NCBI GenBank assembly: GCA_002329125.1
Contig: DCXX01000051.1
Location: forward strand, 1-10,128
Origin: Fidelibacterota bacterium UBA2125
GTDB lineage: Bacteria > Fidelibacterota > Marinisomatia > Marinisomatales > S15-B10
Direction: 5' to 3'
Length of the DNA stretch: 10,128 bases
The position numbers were made by a program, and so were the translations under genes. Of this stretch, positions 6,471-10,128 are shown one piece after another. Every line of letters begins with the position of its first letter. Position 1 is the stretch's first letter. The notes under the pieces were generated by a model. It made no database searches. It was not told the DNA's origin and saw only the letters and a list, made by a program, of their open reading frames with translations.

Positions 6471-7934
6471 TTAGGATGAACTGTGGGCGAAGAGGGTATT
6501 TACACGCTCATCTGCGGTATTCTCCCGCATTTGAGTGAAAAAGAGATAGAGCACTGTAGAGAGAAGCATTGCAGGAAAAACTCTATGGATTGATCCACTA
6601 AACGGAAGGAGGGGCCAGAGCAGTAGCACAACTGCACCCGCAACCATAGATGAACAGACAGCGAAGCTATTTCCGCGACGCCAGTGAAGCCCCAGAAGAA
6701 TAGCAGGCAAGAAACAGGCCGCATACAAACTTCCTGAGAACGATGTTAGGGTAACAATACCGCCTGGGGGACGAAGTGCAATGAGTGCTGTTATTAATGC
6801 ACCGGCAATTACGTACATCCTTGTAGCGCGAATATGTAATTCTTTCGTTCTATCAACCTTTTTGATGGATATGATATCTCTATGAAAGGTAGATGCCATC
6901 ACAAGCAGTACGCTGTCCAGTGACGACATGGCGGCTGCCACCATAGCCAGCACCAAAAAAGAACTCAGCAGTGGGTTGAAAACGGTATTATTAGACAATA
7001 AAGTGGGGACTACCATATCGGAATCGGCCAATGGAGTTTTAATAATTCTATGCGCATATAGACCAATAGGAACGAGCAGGGTATAGACAATAAAAAATGC
7101 TGCTGTTGATACAATTCGTCCCGTGGCGATACTTTTATCGCCGCTGATAGCGTAAAACCTGGATAACTGCCTTGGTTCTACCATAAACTTCATGGTTGAC
7201 GCCATCATGACACCCAGGAGCACAGTAAAAGGCATTGCGGTATCCCAGGAAAGCAAATTTGCACCATCCTGGGTAATATCGAGATTAAATAATGTATTCA
7301 CACCGCCGGATGAAGATGAAACACCCCGGAATAGAACCACGGCTGCAACGCACATAATAACGCCTTGAACTGCGTCAGTTCTGGCAACAGAAATAAACCC
7401 ACCAACAGCTGTGTACAGCATAACTATTATAAGAACTACAAATATTGCCAGTTCGTATGACATATCCAGAAAGGATTGAAGAAGGTTTCCTGCTCCTTTG
7501 AATACTGCCGTCATATAGAGAAAACTGGAGAAAATTACAATTACGGCTGCAATTAGGCGGGCGTTATCACTGCCGTAACGAAAACCTATGAAATCGGGTA
7601 CTGTGACAGAATCAAGATGTTCAGTGAACCGTCTCAGCTTTGGCGCTACAATCAACCATGCCATCAATGAAAAAATGACAGCGCACGGCGCTACCAGTAG
7701 CCATCCAATTCCGTAAGAATAGGCCTGTCCGGAAAAACCGATAAAGCTGTTTGTGCTGGAATAGGTAGCAAAAAAGGAAAGTCCTATGGTTATACCACCT
7801 AGAGATCTTCCGCCTATGAAATAGTCTGTTACATTCCTAGTCTTCTTGTTACCCTCAATAGCATGACGAATCAGAATGGCGGTGTATCCACTGAACATTA
7901 GGAGGAATATCCATTTATCAGCTAACCAATCCAT
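6471..7934 (-). CDS. Sodium/solute symporter of the SSS family, substrate unknown
   Basis: A 487-residue inner-membrane protein with about 12-13 hydrophobic segments. Family marks: DYFIGGRSLGG (37-47) after the first helix, LDSVTVPDFIGFRYG (107-121), LYTAVGGFISVARTDAVQG (173-191), and AAAMSSLDSVLLVMASTFHRD (333-353), where Ser337 and Ser338 lie at the PutP sodium-ligand positions. The helix-2 region reads ATYSSTNSFIG (56-66), unlike PutP, with Tyr58 at the place of PutP Asp55. It is clearly not a recent copy of the PutP-like gene at the left of the window. It sits between the secreted hydrolase and the CoA ligase, 32 and 24 bases from them, so it probably imports a product of the hydrolase. 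A carboxylate, amino acid or dipeptide-like compound would fit, but the sequence does not say which. An AGGT ribosome-binding element lies seven bases before the ATG. Confidence 0.88.
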   Translation of the reverse strand: MDWLADKWIFLLMFSGYTAILIRHAIEGNKKTRNVTDYFIGGRSLGGITIGLSFFATYSSTNSFIGFSGQAYSYGIGWLLVAPCAVIFSLMAWLIVAPKLRRFTEHLDSVTVPDFIGFRYGSDNARLIAAVIVIFSSFLYMTAVFKGAGNLLQSFLDMSYELAIFVVLIIVMLYTAVGGFISVARTDAVQGVIMCVAAVVLFRGVSSSSGGVNTLFNLDITQDGANLLSWDTAMPFTVLLGVMMASTMKFMVEPRQLSRFYAISGDKSIATGRIVSTAAFFIVYTLLVPIGLYAHRIIKTPLADSDMVVPTLLSNNTVFNPLLSSFLVLAMVAAAMSSLDSVLLVMASTFHRDIISIKKVDRTKELHIRATRMYVIAGALITALIALRPPGGIVTLTSFSGSLYAACFLPAILLGLHWRRGNSFAVCSSMVAGAVVLLLWPLLPFSGSIHRVFPAMLLSTVLYLFFTQMRENTADERVNTLFAHSSS

Positions 7935-7966
7935 TATACTACCTGTTTATGGGATAAAATTGTGGA

Positions 7967-9871
7967 CTACGATCCACCAGGAATAACAGGTAGAAGAATA
8001 TGCGATGGGCGACTCTTATCGTGGTAGATGGTATTAATCGCTTTCACTTCCCGTCTATTATCATTTAAAGGTTCACCCGTGTTGGGGTTAACATCAAATC
8101 TGGGAAAATTACTTCCGGCTATATCAACACGGATTCGATGACCCTTTTTGAAGACGTTTGAAGTGGGGTAGAGGCGTACCTCAAACTCATATACGTCACC
8201 TGGATTCATCAATTTTTCTTCTGTTCTGGAATCCCGGTAACGGGCTCGCACAATACCATCACCAATATTCAGATCAAATCCTCCAGGGTAATCAGTATTG
8301 GCTGGGTAGACATCAACAAGCTTTGCAGTGAAATCTGTATCCAGAGCGGATGAAGATGCCCAAAATTTTACACGAATTTCTCCTGTTACTTCAACGTCTT
8401 CCTGTAATGGATCAGTTTGAAATACCAATACATCATTTCGGGCCGAAAGGGGAATGGGAAGAGGCCAGTTCCAGACATGATCGCCACCTTTCTGATCCCA
8501 TGCGCCCTGTAGGAGAATTCCACCGCCTGATGAAGTGTTTCCGCCGATAGCCGGAACAGGATCATTCGGGTCAGAAACAAAATCCGTAGAGGAATTTTTT
8601 TGAACCGGTTTTCTGACCGAAGCTGAACCGTCGGCATGAAAATAGTAAGGGGTATAACTGGTTCTCTTTAAAGGCCATTCTTTCTCATTTCTCCAGGATC
8701 CGCCGTGATAAAGAAGACTGTCTTCAGTCATATGACCGTCTCCAGTGCCCATAACAAAAATCCTTACATTTGTTTTATAAGGATCTTTTTTCCCAACAGC
8801 TGTTTTTTCTCCTTTAATCCAATGATTATACCATTCCATGCGCCAGGCTAATGGATCAGGAATAGCGGCATCCTTACCAAAAGACACTTGACCATGGCTA
8901 TAATTCCCCTGCTGTCCGTGGATCCAAGGCCCCATAATCATATAAACAGGACCTTTGATGGATTTATTAAGTGCCATATAATTTTCCGTGGTGTTTACAC
9001 CCCAGGAATCATACCATCCACCAACCAGGTAAACAGGAATATCTTTATAGTTTTTTGTATAATCACGAACATTATTTTGCTTCCAGAAGTCGGTGTTTCC
9101 ACCTTCTTTCATAGCGTTAACAAGCCAATCTTCATATTCAGGCATAAATTTCAGAGGGGTTGTCCCTTTACGAACCGGGAATAGTTTTAGATACTTTCTT
9201 CTGTTTTCAACTTCAATGAAATCTGCCAACATCTGTTTTATGGCCGGATCTCTGCTTTGCCTTCCGCCACCTTGACCGGCCCAATGGATCCAATTCCAAA
9301 ACCTCAGTTCATACGCGCCGTCGTATCTCATGCTGTAATAACCAAGATTTGACATGGCGTCAACGGGAATAATAGTAGTGAGACCGGGAGAATTTTCTAA
9401 CGCCATGGCATGTTGAGTACCGCCTACGTATGAAGTACCGTACATTCCGTACTTACCGTTGGACCACGGTTGTTTTACCATCCATTTACCGGTATCATAT
9501 CCATCAACACCATCGTCATCAAGCATATGCCAAATTCCTTCAGAATTATAACGACCTCGAGTATCCTGGTAGACTGTAACATAGCCGTGAGATGTAAAAT
9601 AGATTGCTGACGTGTTTTCTGGATATCCCCTTGTTTTGCTGTAGGGGGTTCTGACTAAAATAGCAGGGAGTTTTCCAGAGATTCGTTTACCCTTTTTAGT
9701 TGGAAAGTACAGGTCTGTAGCAAGTTTTACTCCGTCCCGCATTGGTACCATAACATCACTTACTAATTCATAACCATATGGACCGCTGGAATCCTTCTTG
9801 TCTTGTGCTTGTAATGAAACACCAAATAGTATAAAAACATAAAAGAGTACGACTAGTCTTGATCTCACCAT
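7967..9871 (-). CDS. Secreted CocE/NonD-type serine hydrolase (X-Pro dipeptidyl-peptidase S15 family)
   Basis: A 634-residue exported hydrolase. Residues 1-22 form a signal peptide: basic start (MVRSR), hydrophobic core, and a likely cut after SLQA. Then comes the family opening VPMRDGVKLATDLYFP (42-57), RTPYSK (74-79, the Tyr matching the oxyanion Tyr of CocE), and an alpha/beta-hydrolase core with nucleophile Ser147 in YGTSYVGG. Asp288 in GGWYDSWG and His318 in MGPWIHGQ complete the catalytic triad. The C-terminal part (about 480-634) is the beta-rich domain of this family, with VTGEIRVKFWASSSALDTDF and HRIRVDIAGSNFPRFD. Members cleave esters, beta-lactam side-chain amides or X-Pro peptides; the substrate here is unknown. 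It lacks the TAT twin arginine, so Sec export to the periplasm or outside is expected. The start at 9871 is chosen over the ATG at 9934 because of the AAGGAG site, the signal peptide and the promoter position. It is the first gene of the operon. Confidence 0.92.
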   Translation of the reverse strand: MVRSRLVVLFYVFILFGVSLQAQDKKDSSGPYGYELVSDVMVPMRDGVKLATDLYFPTKKGKRISGKLPAILVRTPYSKTRGYPENTSAIYFTSHGYVTVYQDTRGRYNSEGIWHMLDDDGVDGYDTGKWMVKQPWSNGKYGMYGTSYVGGTQHAMALENSPGLTTIIPVDAMSNLGYYSMRYDGAYELRFWNWIHWAGQGGGRQSRDPAIKQMLADFIEVENRRKYLKLFPVRKGTTPLKFMPEYEDWLVNAMKEGGNTDFWKQNNVRDYTKNYKDIPVYLVGGWYDSWGVNTTENYMALNKSIKGPVYMIMGPWIHGQQGNYSHGQVSFGKDAAIPDPLAWRMEWYNHWIKGEKTAVGKKDPYKTNVRIFVMGTGDGHMTEDSLLYHGGSWRNEKEWPLKRTSYTPYYFHADGSASVRKPVQKNSSTDFVSDPNDPVPAIGGNTSSGGGILLQGAWDQKGGDHVWNWPLPIPLSARNDVLVFQTDPLQEDVEVTGEIRVKFWASSSALDTDFTAKLVDVYPANTDYPGGFDLNIGDGIVRARYRDSRTEEKLMNPGDVYEFEVRLYPTSNVFKKGHRIRVDIAGSNFPRFDVNPNTGEPLNDNRREVKAINTIYHDKSRPSHILLPVIPGGS

Positions 9872-9877
9872 AGTATT

Positions 9878-9883
9878 CTCCTT
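9878..9883 (-). promoter_or_regulatory. Shine-Dalgarno AAGGAG that fixes the hydrolase start
   Basis: On the minus strand AAGGAG lies six bases before the ATG at 9871-9869, an ideal distance. It is the strongest ribosome binding site in the window and supports starting the hydrolase at its signal peptide rather than 21 codons upstream. Confidence 0.85.
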
Positions 9884-9934
9884 AAGAATAAATAGATAGG
9901 GAAAAATAAGAGAACGGCAGGGGTATTGCCACAC

Positions 9935-9962
9935 ATTATCCCAGCCAGTTAAAAACTATCAA
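9935..9962 (-). promoter_or_regulatory. Sigma-70 promoter of the hydrolase-symporter-ligase operon
   Basis: Read on the minus strand, TTGATA (9962-9957) and GATAAT (9940-9935) each match the consensus in five of six bases and are 16 bases apart. The three bases before the -10 are TGG, an extended -10 of TGn form. Transcription would begin near 9928 and give a leader of roughly 57 bases before the hydrolase ATG. The alternative upstream ATG (9934-9932) would lie directly next to the -10 and so could not be in the transcript. Confidence 0.65.
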
Positions 9963-10124
9963 AAACATTCCTACCATTTAATGTTGCCCCATAATTTCCT
10001 GTTGATCTTTGGGACCCTCATATCCTCTTCAGTGAACTTCTATTCTTGCTTTAAAAGTAAATAAAAGCTTAGGTTCTACGGGGGAATTCTAAGCAACATT
10101 TTTCTCTAAAAGGGGCACACAACC
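9963..10124. other. Gene-free stretch right of the operon promoter
   Basis: AT-rich sequence with no convincing reading frame, probably the divergent regulatory region between the minus-strand operon and a gene beginning at the right edge. It contains a small imperfect hairpin: gcttag (10067-10072) pairs with ctaagc (10089-10094), and inside it ttc (10074-10076) pairs with gaa (10084-10086). The hairpin would lie in the leader or promoter of the rightward gene. No rightward promoter with both elements well matched and correctly spaced was found. Confidence 0.4.
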
Positions 10125-10128
10125 ATGA
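10125..10128 (+). CDS. Possible start codon of a rightward gene cut by the window edge
   Basis: An ATG at 10125-10127 follows a purine run aagggg (10110-10115) nine bases upstream that could serve as a ribosome binding site. It is the right layout for a gene diverging from the minus-strand operon. Only four bases are seen, so neither its reality nor its product can be judged. Confidence 0.3.

Noticed and set aside
1008..7934. The two SSS symporters as a recent gene duplication
   Set aside because: They lie on opposite strands and differ widely in helix 2, the loops and the C-terminal part; they are distinct subfamilies.

Overview
This is a bacterial window of low-to-mid-40s GC (estimated by eye), tightly packed with ordinary genes in two opposing blocks. 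No phage, insertion sequence, CRISPR array or integrase is visible. The phylum cannot be fixed from the sequence alone. The leucyl-tRNA synthetase is a clear bacterial form without the zinc cysteines of the E. coli enzyme, and the tRNA lacks an encoded CCA. The one convincing promoter is of ordinary sigma-70 type rather than the distinct Bacteroidetes type, and one gene has a strong AAGGAG ribosome binding site. Two sodium symporters suit a marine or other sodium-rich habitat. A lineage near the FCB group or a marine candidate phylum is a guess.

Left block, plus strand: the 3' part of a DUF368 (PopT-type) undecaprenyl-phosphate transporter gene; a 356-base gene-free gap that ends with four tandem copies of an 8-base unit; a tRNA-Pro(CGG); a PutP-like sodium/solute symporter; and leuS. 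The tRNA-Pro, the proline-type symporter and leuS run in one direction with short gaps, so much of this block bears on amino-acid supply and tRNA charging.

Right block, minus strand: three genes 24 and 32 bases apart, almost certainly one operon. It is read from a good sigma-70 promoter at 9935-9962 and carries, in order, a secreted CocE/X-Pro-dipeptidyl-peptidase-type serine hydrolase, a second sodium/solute symporter, and a malonyl-CoA-synthetase-like (MatB/ACSF3 type) acyl-CoA ligase. A reasonable but unproven reading is a cleave, import and activate pathway for a carboxylic acid: the exported hydrolase frees an acid from an ester or amide, the symporter brings it in, and the ligase makes its CoA thioester.

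The two blocks meet tail to tail with an 18-base overlap of coding sequence (4944-4961). This overlap sits in the loop of a perfect 12-bp inverted repeat whose arms lie in the last codons of the two genes. A second, smaller hairpin uses the same right arm. This is the most striking structural feature of the window. Right of the hydrolase promoter lies gene-free sequence with a small hairpin and, at the edge, what may be the start codon of a divergent gene. No clearly new system is evident. The operon and the convergent hairpin are the parts most worth following up.
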